Origin: Talaromyces rugulosus
Taxonomy: Eukaryota; Ascomycota; Eurotiomycetes; Eurotiales; Trichocomaceae
NCBI RefSeq assembly: GCF_013368755.1
Contig: NC_049561.1
Span: 3,100,001 to 3,164,000 of the forward strand
Length of the DNA: 64,000 bases
Direction: 5' to 3'
Shown here: positions 1 to 11,557 of the stretch, piece by piece
Layout: every line of letters begins with the position of its first letter
Position numbering within the stretch: position 1 is the stretch's first letter
Notes under the pieces: generated by a model
The model's database searches: none
Seen by the model: the letters and a program-made list of their open reading frames with translations, nothing else
Told to the model about the DNA's origin: nothing
Position numbers and translations under genes: made by a program

Positions 1-3000
1 TAAATTAATATATTAGTTTAAACTAAAATCTACTAATAAAAAATAATCTTTAGTTAATAATAATACTATCTAGATAATTATAGATATTAAAAATTTTTTT
101 AATTATTATATCTATAAGTTTTTTAATATTAATATTTTTTTTATAAAGAATATAGATACCTAGCTTAATAAAGTGGTTAATAATAATTAATATAAAGTTA
201 TAAACTTCTTTTTAAAGTCTACTTAGAGATAGATTTATAATAAAATCTATAGATAAGTTTTTATTTAGTTCTAATAAGACCAGTAATAATTATAATTAAT
301 TATAAAGTTGATATTTTTATATTTTTATAAGTTAATATATCTTATAAGTATAAATATATTTATCTATATTTTAGTTTATTTTAGACTAATAATACTTTTG
401 ATTTATTAAGTTAAGAGTTTTTATAATATTAAAATAATCTATATATAGATAGTTATAATATAACTTTATAAATTTATTCTATAAAACTATATCTTTTAGT
501 ATATATATTTTTTTATGATAATATAGAAGACTATTTTTAGTATTCTAAACTATTTTTAAGTTTTTAACTTAGTTTCTAGTTATTTTTAAGTTATCTTCAA
601 CTTGGTTTTTAAATAAGTCTATTAATTTAGATTTAGAAATTTTATTTACTGGAACTATTTTCTACTAAAAAAAGATATCTTTTTTCTATAGCTTCTATAT
701 TAGATCTATAGTTAATAGTATTAAAGAGCTAAAAATATTTTTAGTTTGTATTATTTTAAGTATAAATCTTCTCTAGTAATAATAAATTCTAGAAATTTAA
801 TTATCTATATACAAATCTGTATTAAAGTTTTTTTTTTAAGATAAATTTACTTTACTAGGATTATTCTCTAAAGATATTAAGCTTGCTAATCTTATATTAG
901 ATTTTAATATATTTAATTTCAATTTATATTATAAAATTAGTAATAATCTAATATCTTTTTCTCTCTTTTTATCTTTAAAAAAGTTTAAATATTAAGATAA
1001 AGTATTTAAAAAATTCTTTATTCTAAATTTATATTTAATTTTGAAATTATAAACTATTAAAAGCTAAGCTTATTTAGTTTATTTTATATTTAACTTCTTT
1101 ATAGTAAAGAAGTAAGTTAAATTATTATTATAGTTTATTTATATTTTAATAAAATACTTATTATTTTTAAAGTAATAATATTATTTCTAAAAAATAAATA
1201 TAATTATTCTTAATTTCTAGTTATATATTAGCTAATAATATTTTATTTTATTATATTTTTAGTTTAAGAAAGTAACTAGATACTAGTATACTTAGTTTTT
1301 TATTAGTTCTAAGTTAAAACTAATTTAGATTTAATAAGATCTGTATTAGAGCCTAGTTATAAAAGTATAGTTTTTTTTTTAATCTTTAAGATATCTATAA
1401 TAATCTTGATTTTTTTTTTTAAATAAAATATCTTATTACTGAAGGACTTTTAAAAGTATTATAAAACTTTTTAAAAGTTTTTTTTACTTTTAGAGTTAGT
1501 TTAAATCTATAAGTCCTTATTTTAAGATCTTTTTTTAAGTATCTTAGATAATAGTGCTATTATAGTTAAAAAGTTTCTTATAAATTTTTTAAAGAATTTA
1601 GTAAAGTTTAAGAAAACTTAGATCTTCTTTATAGACTTTAGTTTAGGCTAGTTCTAAATAACTTTAGTTTATTTAGTATCTATTAAGGTTTTTTATTTAT
1701 TAATAATATAGTTTAGGAATTTTATTTTTTACTAATAAAAATTATATTTTAAAATTTTTATATATAGTTAATAGTTTTTAAATTTTTATAAAATCTATTT
1801 AATATATTTTACATATTCTTTTTTTAATTATAAATAAATTAGAATATTATTAAAATAAATAATTATAAAATTATTAATAAAGCCTTTTAAGGTATTATAA
1901 ATATAAGATTAAAAGATTATAAAGATATTAGTTAATCTAAATAATATAACTAAATATTTATAATATCTATACTAAGTTTAGAAAGCTATTTTCTATTTAT
2001 TTTTATACTTAATTTTTATCTGGTAATATATATCCCGGAGATTAATTTTAGTAAAATATTTAGATTTTATTAATTAATTTAATATCTTATTTATTTTTAA
2101 TAGAGAATAATAGTTTTTAACTATAATCTTATTAAAACTATAGTAATTTATATAGATATATAAAAAACTATCTATTTTTTTTATAAATAAAATAGATATA
2201 CTGACTAGGTTTATTAATTTTTAGATCTAACTCTTTTACTATATTTTTTTTAGATATATATATAGATGTTTTAATTCTTTTACTAAATATAGATAAAGAG
2301 ATTTATAAGAAGGATTCTTTATATTTAATTGCAAAATAATCTTATAATTAATATTCTTAGAAGATAGAATTACTGTTTTTTTTTTTAAGAATATATTAAT
2401 ATATTTATTATAAGTGTTTAGAATTTTTTTTTTTTTTTAGTTTAACTGCTTTTATAGATAGAAAGAATATGGTTATTATTCTTATTAATAGTTTAAAATA
2501 TTAAAATATTTTAATTTTAATTTTAATAAATAATTCTTTATTTTTTTGAAATTATTATCTTTATCTATATTAAATAAAGATTATAGGATTTTTATTCTAA
2601 AGCTAGATCTTTCTTAGAATAGCTTTAAATCTAGTTATATTAATTATATAGAATTATAGAGAATAGTTCTTTTCTCTCTTCTTTATATTAATAATTATAG
2701 TGTTAAGGTTGAGGATAGTAAAGTAAGTAGTGACTTATCTATTAATAAATTTAATAGATTATTTTAGGTTCTAAATCAGCTTCTAGCTAGCTTTGAGTAG
2801 AAATTTATATAATATAAAATTCTTATCTACTTTAGTATTGAGTATAATAGTTATTTTAGATTTTACTTTAAAAAGATTTAATTTTATATAAATTAATATA
2901 GTAAAGTTTTTTAAATCTTTCTTTTTTCTTAAATTAGCAACTATAGGTAATCTTTATTAGATTTACTCTTTATTAGACTATTTCTTAGTCTTTTTTTTCT

Positions 3001-3071
3001 TTTTTATATGGGTAGTATTTAGTTTTAAAGATGAAATTAGATTCTTTTTAATAGTTTTAATAGCTTTATAT
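1..3071 (-). mobile_element. RIP-degraded chromovirus (Ty3/gypsy) pol-gag fragment
   Basis: This is the same family as the element at 5234-19634, in inverted orientation. Read on the minus strand, 3071 to about 2540 matches the gag-protease stretch around 6650-7160, and about 2300 to 1 matches the reverse transcriptase and integrase stretch of 13600-15700. The minus-strand frame around 1840-1865 still spells an I-I-I-Y-F-N-N-I-L string, the YFDD catalytic box with both Asp codons turned to Asn by G-to-A change. No frame is open. The element runs off the left window edge, and the plus-strand 3071 end abuts an unrelated LTR piece. Family assignment is from side-by-side reading with the other copy. 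Confidence 0.75.
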
Positions 3072-3389
3072 TGTCAGAAGATTCAATTAACTACAGCCAA
3101 TCGATAGGTCTACGGACGCTACTTATCTAAGTAAAGCTATCACAGGTACTTACATGGGTAGTTATAAAAAGATTAACATGATAGAGTTATGTGATCATAC
3201 AGATAATATAGCTAATAGAGCTGTTATTAAGCTAAGGATATATTAGATATATTTTAATAAATATAGCTAATAGAGTAACTACTATAGAGATAGATATATT
3301 TATTATATTTAGGATTTATTATATAAAGACACTTATTTACTAATATATATTTAGTTTGATTGTGTTTTACTCTTATACTAAATTAGATC
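3072..3389 (-). repeat. Partial LTR of the TGTCA family, inverted
   Basis: It begins TGTCA and is the reverse complement of the 3' part of the LTR that follows: the motif GCCAATCGATA plus GGACGCTACTTA appears here and, inverted, near 3990-4015. The rest of this LTR is missing at 3389, where a plus-oriented LTR of the same family begins. The same family supplies the LTRs of the gypsy element at 38481-52432. No target duplication is visible. Confidence 0.6.
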
Positions 3390-4038
3390 TGTCAATCGGT
3401 TCAACAACTCGTCACCAAGATGTGAATCAGGGTGGGTATTCTACTAACAGAAGGCAAGATGAGAACATTGCGTAAAACAATCCTGGGATAAGTAAAGTAC
3501 TATCGCAATAATAGACTACAAAGTATATTGAAAAGTAATAATAATATACTATTTGCTTAAGAGAATAAAATATAATAAGCTAGATATATAATAGTAAATA
3601 AGTATCTTTATATAGTTAATCCTAAATATAATAAGTATAGTTAAACTCTATTTAACTATATTATTAATATAGTTCCTTAGCATAGTCTCGCTCTATTGAC
3701 TATATAGTTATATATTATAATACATTTTCATTAGTATAGTACATGTGTATTGTTAGAATATATTTATACTAGATATATTCATATAGAGTAGATAGTTCTA
3801 TACTAAGTATATCTATATAAAAATGGTATAGCTATATTATTAGAGTATATATTTACTTAGTGTATCTTTATTAGATTAATATATCTATATTATTTAGATT
3901 ATATGAGTTTCTATATAGTCACTTCTATCTTTATTTCTATAATTAGCAATTCTACTCTATAGGAGTTTTAGACAGCTTGCTTATGTAAGTAGCGTCCACT
4001 ACTTATCGATTGGCTGAGCATTCACAATTCTTATGACA
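3390..4038 (+). repeat. LTR of the TGTCA gypsy family (about 650 bp)
   Basis: It starts TGTCAATCGGTTCAACAACT and ends TTATGACA, giving short TGTCA/TGACA terminal inverted repeats. It aligns with LTRs at 38039, 38481, 51841 and, in part, 22451 and 22945. No internal region is attached on either side, so it is a solo LTR or a truncated end. The flanks (AGATC left, CTTGC right) do not form a duplication. Confidence 0.7.
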
Positions 4039-5233
4039 CTTGCTTGGCTTTCTAGAATATATTATAGTCTTTTTATATATATTTATATTTTAGCTTTCTA
4101 TAATTAATCTAAATTATTAGTTTAGTATTATTAATTAATTTAATATATAACTATCTATTTTAATTTTAATAGTAATATCTAATCTTAATATTATCTTTAA
4201 AAAGTTTATAACTAAACTATATATATCCTAATTTCCTATAGTAGTAATAGCTATCTTAGTCTATATTTAGTATAAAGTTTTTTTTTTAGAATTCCTCTAG
4301 TTACTTATAGCCCATTATTAAAATTAAGACTCTAATCTTTCTAATTTTCTATAAATAAACTACTAGTATTTCTAGTCTTTACGGTAAAAACTAATATTAA
4401 TACTAATATTTGCTTAATTAGAATATTGAATCTTTTTTCTATATTCAATTACTCCTTATAGATAGCCCTACTTATAGGAATCTTTTAAGAGAGATTCTTA
4501 GAAATAGCTTTCTTAGTAATTAATTCAAAGGTTATATAGCTTTAGTGAGATTATAATTTTAGTGTTAGTTCATCTATTTAATAAAATTATAATAATTTTT
4601 AACTAATATTATGTCTGTAGTGGTCCTTCTAATAATTTTTTTTTTTTTTAAATTTCTAAGCTATTTTCTATAATTAGTCAAATAAGATATCATAGAGGTT
4701 ATCAGTATCTATATTAGTTTTATCTAATATCTTCTCATGTAGCATTTTAGGAAGTCTATATAAAAATTAATTATAATATATTAACCTATCAATAAAATCT
4801 TGATCTAGAATCTATTTAGAGATTAATATATACTTATATAGATATAATACTATATTTATATTCTAAGATTTCTATTTATTAGAATAGCTGTTTAAAATTT
4901 TTTAAAAATAAATAATTTACTTGATATTATTTTAATAAAAATTTTTTTTTAACTATATATATAATACTTTCTATCTTTTAAATTTATATTTACTTAGAGT
5001 TTTAATCTATTAATTAATAGAAAGACTATAATAGTCTAATAACAAGTTTATTATAAGATCTTTCTATAATATACTATAGCTTTTATATATTAGTTTAAAT
5101 TTTATTAAAAAATATAACATTTCTTTTTTAAAAAAATATAGTATATCTATTATCTAAAATATCAGTATTAGTATATATACTATATTTATTAGTATTTTAG
5201 TAGATATATACTATATAAAAGAAATTATAGATC
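4039..5233. other. AT-rich, RIP-like transposon debris without genes
   Basis: Extremely AT-rich with TA runs and no open frame. A short stretch near 4610-4640 (poly-T next to GTGGTCCTTCT) looks like the inverted counterpart of 17157-17215 in the chromovirus, so this is probably another inverted piece of that family. Beyond that match I recognise nothing. Confidence 0.45.
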
Positions 5234-5577
5234 TGTGAAGTGCCAGGCTCGGGAATGCCTGATCCGGCTTACAAAGGCCTGCATCTCCTCTGAGGGTTGA
5301 GTTGATATATCACAAATAATGCATTAGAAAGGATGCATCTACCCCTCATGCTCGTGGAATATAATCCTATTAGGAAGTAGGATCTTATTTAGATTAGGCT
5401 TATAAGCTTGAGAACTCTTTTCTCTAGACGAAGGAGCTCAAGCGGTTTATTCTATATTAATATAATCTATATCTATTTACTTTATATACTGCCTCAACTC
5501 CTAATAGGAATCTTCTCGGATCTTAGTAGATTCTAATTCTCTTATATATAAGTCTTTTAGATACTAAATACTTTACA
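5234..5577 (+). repeat. 5' LTR of the chromovirus
   Basis: 344 bp, equal in length to the copy at 19291-19634 and aligning along its whole length. The differences are mostly C/T and G/A transitions. TGTGAAGTG at the start and CTTTACA at the end are the terminal inverted repeats. Confidence 0.9.
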
Positions 5578-5639
5578 TTATAAACTGTTTCCACGAAGAT
5601 CTAAATTGATTCTAAGATAATGGTAATTACACAAGACAT

Positions 5640-7209
5640 GACTTCTCTAATACTAGATAAACCAGGAACTGTTCTAGTTTCTAATCTAGGATTTATATAT
5701 AAAGAAGAAGAGATTTAGGACTATATCAGTACTGAATTAGCATAGGATATAACTTCTGAAGAATTACCTCTATAAGCTATTCTATAGGTTAATATAACTA
5801 TAGAGATACTGTAGATCTTTATATAAAAACTTAGAATCACTAGACTGTTGCACGCGACTACTAGTAAATATTATAATACTAAGATTCTAGACCTTAAGCG
5901 CTTTGCTTTAAAATCAATCAAGGAATTTAAAGAATGGATTGAGGATGTGGAAAATAATATCTTAAGTTGTCTTTAGTTCTATTTTGATGAAGTAAGTAAA
6001 GTTTAATATATTACTGCTTAGCTTGATAGAGATTATTGTATTTAATAGAAAAAGAAGAAAAATTTAATTAATTTATAATTTTTTATCTTTAATAATTTCT
6101 AAATCTGGTTAAAGAATTAGATTAAATCTCTTTAAAATTAAAAAATTAATAGTATTATAGCTTTATTAAGTTTAATATAGTTAAATAAATAAGATCTTAA
6201 GGCTTTTTATTCTAAATTCTCAATTCTCTATGAGAAAGTGAGAGAAGAAAGTGGCGGGTTTTTACTAATTAAAGATCTTTTTAAATATTAAATCTTCCTA
6301 GTAAAGCTGTTGTTAAAGATCTATTTAGATATTATAAGAATAGATATTCTTCTAGTAAAGCTTTTAGATCTAATTATTACTGTTTAATAATTATATTAAA
6401 TCAAGAAGTAAAAGCAGAGATTAGAAAAAAAAGCTAAAAATAAGAATAATAATTATTTTAGAGGCTAAGGTCCGACTTAGAACCAAGAAGGTTCTAATTT
6501 AAAGCCAACTTAGAAGCGAAAATATAGATTAGATTATAATAATTAAAAAAAATCTTAGAAGAAGTAGAAATCTTTTTTAAAAAATAAAAATAAGTTAATA
6601 ATAATTTACTATTATTATAATTATACTAGCTATTATACTATTAAGTATAAAGCTACTAAAATTATTAAAAAAAATCTAATTTTACTCTTAAAACTAAATG
6701 CTACCTATATAAAAAAAGAAAAAGAGACTAAGAAATAGTCTAATAAAGAGTAAATTTAATAAAGACTATCTATAGTTATTAGTTTAAAGAAAGAAAAAGA
6801 CTTAAAGAACTTTATTATATTAATTTATATAAAATTGAATCTTTCTAAAGTAAGATCTAAGATAATTACTATACTTAATACTAGAGTAAATAGGAATTTT
6901 ATATTATATAGATTTCTACTTAAAGCTAGCTGGAAGCTAATTTAGAATCTAGAATAATTTATTAAATTTATTAATAGATAGGTTATTATTTGCTTTGCTA
7001 TTCTTAATCTTAATACTATAATTATTAATATAAAGAAAAAAGAAAAAATCTATTCTCTATAATTCTATATAATCAATATAACTAGATTTAAAGCTATTCT
7101 AAAAAAGACTTAGCTTTAGAATAAAGATCTTATAATCCTTATCTAATACAGACAAAAGTGGTAATTTTAAAAAAGTAAAGAATTATCTATTAAAATTAAA
7201 ATTAAAATA
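5640..7209 (+). pseudogene. Degenerate gag and protease of the chromovirus
   Basis: The 5' half keeps gag-like stretches (for example around 5890-5970, encoding a lysine-rich helix with the string E-F-K-E-W-I-E-D). At 6607-6648 there is a ghost zinc knuckle: spacing is exactly C-x2-C-x4-H-x4-C, but all three Cys and the His now read Tyr, each explained by one C-to-T or G-to-A step. Near 6850-6900 a retropepsin-like D-T-G-A-T-R-N-F-I box reads N-T-R-V-N-R-N-F-I. Many stop codons interrupt it. The sequence is cut at 7222 by LINE copy A and pol resumes after 13523. Confidence 0.75.
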
Positions 7210-7507
7210 TTTTAATACTTTATTTATTATTTATTTATTTAATCAAATTTAACGTCTATACCGAGCCCTAGGCTATGACAGACAGCGATTCGTGTGGATT
7301 AGGCCTGCTTATAGGGGTTGCCCCCTATAAACCGGTGCCTCTACCCCCATTGGATCCATGCTTTCAAGGTATCTTGCACTTTCCTCGCCCCAAGCCACTT
7401 ATATGCGCAGGACGATTCGGGGGCTTATAGTGGGTGGCAACCACTACCCCCTCCTTATGGCCACTAACGTTTGGGCGTTGCCTACAATAGCGGGCCGCCC
7501 CTGCCCG

Positions 7508-10500
7508 CTATCCTTCCCCCTCTCGCTCTCCCTCATCCAGGGCCTCAATGCCCCAATTATCAGTCTTATAGGCCTGCTCCCAGGCCTGTTGGTTATCCTC
7601 TCGCTCCCTAATGGCCCCTATAAACGCCAGCAGCGCTGTAGTGGCCTTTGGGTCCTGGAATAGGCGTGCCTCGGGGCACTGCTCGCTATCCTGCAGGGCC
7701 TTTACCCCCGCTTCGGCCAAGCCGGCATATAGTTTTTCCCGCTGGTGGCACCACTGTCGACAGTTTGTAAGAAGGTGTCTTACCGTCTCAGTCCCCCTAG
7801 AGCACCCCAAGCAATTAGGGAAGTCTCGGGCCTTAATTCGGTGCAAATAGGCCCCAATTGGTGCGTGGCCAGTCTTGAACTGGTAATATCGCCGCGCTAG
7901 GTGCTTGGGGGTGTTCGCCAACATTGGGTCAAGCTTCCATCCCCGGGGGGGATAGTAGGCCTGGCTTGCCCGCTGGGCACGCTTTGCAAGCTTTGCAGCA
8001 AGCCAGTTGGCCCTGGCAGCTCTATAAGCTTCGGTACAGGCCCGTTGAGCATGTGCCAGTGAGATGCCCGAGTATTTGCCTGTTCGGGGCTTCCCCGCAG
8101 CTTTCTTGGCGGCTTTATCGGCCTCTTCGTTGCCTGGGACCCCCTTATGGCCTGGCACCCAGCATATAGTAACCCTGCGGCCGGTGGCCTGCAGTTCCTT
8201 GGCTAGATCATGTGCCCGCAGCGCCAGGGCTTGGCCAGGGCCTGGCTGGGTATGCTGAAGCCTGCCTATAGCGGCTTGAGCATCGAGAAACACCCTAATT
8301 GGCCCTCTAAGATTCTCTGCCAGCGCCCACTCTAGGGCTTCGACTACTCCTATTAGTTCTGCATCAAAGACTTCGAAGCCTGCGCCCAGGGGAGCTAGGC
8401 GCGACCTCCAGGGGCTAATAAGTGGCTTATAAGCTACCGCAGCGCCTACGCGCTGATCGTCTAACCTGGAACCGTCTGAGTAAAGGTCAGTGTTCCCTAT
8501 CCCACTTAGGGGGTCTGAGGCTAATTGCATAGCGGTTTCAGGGGAGTCTATCCTGAAATCTAGTGGTATAGACCTATTACTAGGCTCTATTGTACGCTCA
8601 AAGCCCTGGGAGGGGTCGGCGGTCAAGGCCTCTCGTAGCCTGCGGGCCAGGCCCATGCCCAGCTTCCAGGGGCCTCGGCGGGTTGGTGTTGCCCAAGCTC
8701 GGTCTTCTAGCGGCTGCTCTCCAGGCTGTGCATGGGCGTCTCCCTCCCTAAGCGTTATGGGGAGTATTTCTGCTGCTGGATGCCCCTGGGGAAGTCCTAG
8801 GAGTCTCAGGGCATACCGCCGCTGTTTACTATCTAATAGGGCCTCTGCTGGTTCCAAAGCTGCCTCCCTTATAAGCGGTCCTAATGGGGTGGACTTCAGC
8901 ATGCCTGTGACTGCCCGGGCCTGGTTATTAATTAGGCCCTGCAGTCCTTCTAGGCAGTTCTTTTGCCCATGCCACCAAAGCTCGGCCCCATAAAGCGCCA
9001 CTGACTGCGCGGTGGCCTTTTGGATTCGCCATGCCAGGCCTGGGGGGAGCCCCTGGGCCTTGCACAGTGCCCGCACTCGTCTTTCAGTATTTTGACCTTT
9101 TTGCAGGCGGTACTTATAGTGGGCTTTGAGGGTAAGCTTTGGATCTAGTAAGACCCCTAACCACCGGATGGCTGTTGGGGAGAATGCCACTAAAGCGTCT
9201 CCTACCTGCACCCTAGCTTCCTGGACCTGATTTTTATGTTCCCTGCTGGTGGCCCTAGAGAATAGGATGGCCTCTGTCTTTTTAGGGTCGAATTTGACGC
9301 TATTTGCCAGTCCCCACTCAGTAGCAGCTTTTGCCGCTGCTTCTAGCTGCCTGCAGATCTCAGAGACCGAGCTTCCCTGGGCTACCAGGCCTATGTCATC
9401 GGCATAGGACAGGGCCTTGATCCCTGGCACCTGCTGTTCCATAGCCTGAAACACACCCCGGATATAGATAAGAAAGAGGATTGGGGAGACCGGTGAGCCC
9501 TGGGGCAGCCCTGAGTCAATAGGCTGTTCAGGGGCTTTATAACCGTCAATTACGAGGCTGACCCTTCTATTTGTAAGGAAGGATAAGGTCCACCTTATAA
9601 GGTCATTATCCAGGCCTGCAGCTTCCATAGCCTCACTAAGCTTATAGGGGTCAACATGGTCGAAGGCCCCCATAACGTCAATAAAGATAGTGCCTGTGAG
9701 AAGCTTTTGAGTCCATCCCTCGTGCACTGTTTGCACGAGGCAGGCCACCGCGTCAATAGCCCCACGGCCCCGCCTGCACCCCATTTGTCCAGGGTGTAAA
9801 GCCCCCTGGGCCTCACACCAGTCCGCTATAAGGCCTGCAGCCAGCTTCTCAACAACCTTGCCCAGGCAGCTAAGCAAGCTTATCACCCTCCAGGCCTTCA
9901 CCTGGGTGTAATCAGGCTTCCCTGGCTTCCGAAGTAGGATGCCTTTAGCGGTCTTCCAGGCCCCTGGGTGCACCCCAAGCCGAAAGCACTGCCTAGCCAT
10001 CCCTATGATTCGGGGTGAGTCTAGTGCCCAGAGTAGCCGGCATGCTTTAAAATTGAGCCTGTCGGCCCCCGGAGCTTTCTTAATGCTCTGGCTGAATAGG
10101 GCCTGATGCACCCGCTCTGGCGTTATAAGCATGTGGGCCTGTCCACCTGGCAGCTCCCCAGGAGGGGAGCTACGGGGGGCGTTAGGAAATGCCATTTCCC
10201 TGATTAGGGCTTCTTTATCGGCCATGGTAGTGGCAGGGGGAGCCCCTAGATCCGGGCCTTGGAGTGCTGGGGTGGTGGGATTAGTCCGTGGCTTAGTGTA
10301 CTGTAGGGCTATCCAACACCTATTAGGATCTCCTGGAGAAGGCTTTTCCAGGCCATCCCTAGGGCCTTTGGGAAAAGGGTTCCCAGTGGGGTTCGAACCT
10401 TTTTTCCACTCTTCCTTCCCCCCAGGGCCTCCCTCAGCAAGGAAGACCTCCCAGCAGGTCCTTTTAGCCGCCTTTATTTCATGGTAATAAGCGGTTCTTG

Positions 10501-11557
10501 CAGCCTTGAATTCGGTGTCGGTACAGGCATGGGCCTGCCACCGCTTGCGGGCTGCAGCCCATAAGCTCCGGGCTTGCCGCAGCTCTGGCTTCCACCACCG
10601 CTTAGAGCGTGCACAAAGCCGTACTGCTTTGGCATGCCTATCGAGTACGCTGGTTAGGGTGTCCTGCACCCAATTGGCCTCTCTAGCAAGGTCTTCCTCG
10701 GTGCATTGATCACTAAGAGGGGGGTGGCCTACAGCCTCTGAGGCCCAAGCTGCTGTGGCCAGCTTTAGGGCTTCCTCGTTTACCTGCAGAGCTTCTATCT
10801 GCCACCCAGTAATCTCCCCGGAGATTCCTCCTGGGGGGGGTTCTAGGGCTTCCCAGGCTAGGACGATAAGCTCATGGTCAGATGTTGTAGGCTTATCCTT
10901 ATCCACCTCCCAGGCTTGCAGAGGCCCTAGGGTTGGCGAGGATAACGCTAAATCAATAATTGACACCCCCTCGGTCTTCTTATAGCGTGTGGCCTCCCCC
11001 AGTGGGTTATTAACATATAGTGAGTGCCGCTCTATAAGCTGTTCCAAGGGCTCAGCGTTAACCCGGCCCTTGGCCAGTGGGTTCCACGAAGGGCTATGGG
11101 CGTTGAAATCACCCACTAATAGGCACCTACCCACTATAAGCAGGTCCCAGTCTGCGTCCTCGATGGCCCGGCGTCGTCTAGGGAAGGCCCCTTGCCACCG
11201 GTAACTGGCCCCAATCCACACATCATAGCAGTTGACTATTCTAGTGCGTCGGGGGGCATGCCCGCTAATTATTGGTGCTTCCCATATGTCCAGGGCCTGT
11301 AAATAGGGGTGGTCTACTAAATCAGTGCGGTTCTCGACCCTAACCGCCCCTATAAGGTCTTTACGGATGGCCATAAGCACCCGTTGATCCCGCTTCTCCC
11401 CCCCTGGCCAGTACAGCAGATAGCCTGGGTGAGAGAAGTCATAAGCAATATAAGGCTCTTGCAGGCATATAATGCCTATTTGCCGCTCTATCCCCGCTTC
11501 TAGAGCCCCTAAGGTTGCGGGGTAGGTACGGCCGCAATTATGTTGAATAATCAACAT
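7508..11557 (-). CDS. LINE ORF2: AP endonuclease, reverse transcriptase and RNase H
   Basis: An intact 1349-residue ORF2 taken from the ATG at 11557, which overlaps the ORF1 stop by 20 nt; the frame is open a further 53 codons upstream, but that part lies inside ORF1. The N-terminus (residues about 5-230) is an endonuclease/exonuclease/phosphatase domain with I-C-L-Q-E-P near 26, G-D-F-N-A-H near 146 and a later S-D-H-E box. The reverse transcriptase core has Y-A-D-D at about 718. RNase H follows with Y-S-D-G-S near 1023, D-A-E-L near 1063 and a W-V-P-G-H-K-G...N-E-E-A-D box. A C-x2-C-x8-H-x4-C knuckle sits near 1247. It would nick target DNA and copy the element RNA by target-primed reverse transcription. 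Compared with the other copies, its last 1 kb is more divergent than the rest. Confidence 0.95.
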   Translation of the reverse strand: MLIIQHNCGRTYPATLGALEAGIERQIGIICLQEPYIAYDFSHPGYLLYWPGGEKRDQRVLMAIRKDLIGAVRVENRTDLVDHPYLQALDIWEAPIISGHAPRRTRIVNCYDVWIGASYRWQGAFPRRRRAIEDADWDLLIVGRCLLVGDFNAHSPSWNPLAKGRVNAEPLEQLIERHSLYVNNPLGEATRYKKTEGVSIIDLALSSPTLGPLQAWEVDKDKPTTSDHELIVLAWEALEPPPGGISGEITGWQIEALQVNEEALKLATAAWASEAVGHPPLSDQCTEEDLAREANWVQDTLTSVLDRHAKAVRLCARSKRWWKPELRQARSLWAAARKRWQAHACTDTEFKAARTAYYHEIKAAKRTCWEVFLAEGGPGGKEEWKKGSNPTGNPFPKGPRDGLEKPSPGDPNRCWIALQYTKPRTNPTTPALQGPDLGAPPATTMADKEALIREMAFPNAPRSSPPGELPGGQAHMLITPERVHQALFSQSIKKAPGADRLNFKACRLLWALDSPRIIGMARQCFRLGVHPGAWKTAKGILLRKPGKPDYTQVKAWRVISLLSCLGKVVEKLAAGLIADWCEAQGALHPGQMGCRRGRGAIDAVACLVQTVHEGWTQKLLTGTIFIDVMGAFDHVDPYKLSEAMEAAGLDNDLIRWTLSFLTNRRVSLVIDGYKAPEQPIDSGLPQGSPVSPILFLIYIRGVFQAMEQQVPGIKALSYADDIGLVAQGSSVSEICRQLEAAAKAATEWGLANSVKFDPKKTEAILFSRATSREHKNQVQEARVQVGDALVAFSPTAIRWLGVLLDPKLTLKAHYKYRLQKGQNTERRVRALCKAQGLPPGLAWRIQKATAQSVALYGAELWWHGQKNCLEGLQGLINNQARAVTGMLKSTPLGPLIREAALEPAEALLDSKQRRYALRLLGLPQGHPAAEILPITLREGDAHAQPGEQPLEDRAWATPTRRGPWKLGMGLARRLREALTADPSQGFERTIEPSNRSIPLDFRIDSPETAMQLASDPLSGIGNTDLYSDGSRLDDQRVGAAVAYKPLISPWRSRLAPLGAGFEVFDAELIGVVEALEWALAENLRGPIRVFLDAQAAIGRLQHTQPGPGQALALRAHDLAKELQATGRRVTICWVPGHKGVPGNEEADKAAKKAAGKPRTGKYSGISLAHAQRACTEAYRAARANWLAAKLAKRAQRASQAYYPPRGWKLDPMLANTPKHLARRYYQFKTGHAPIGAYLHRIKARDFPNCLGCSRGTETVRHLLTNCRQWCHQREKLYAGLAEAGVKALQDSEQCPEARLFQDPKATTALLAFIGAIREREDNQQAWEQAYKTDNWGIEALDEGEREGEG

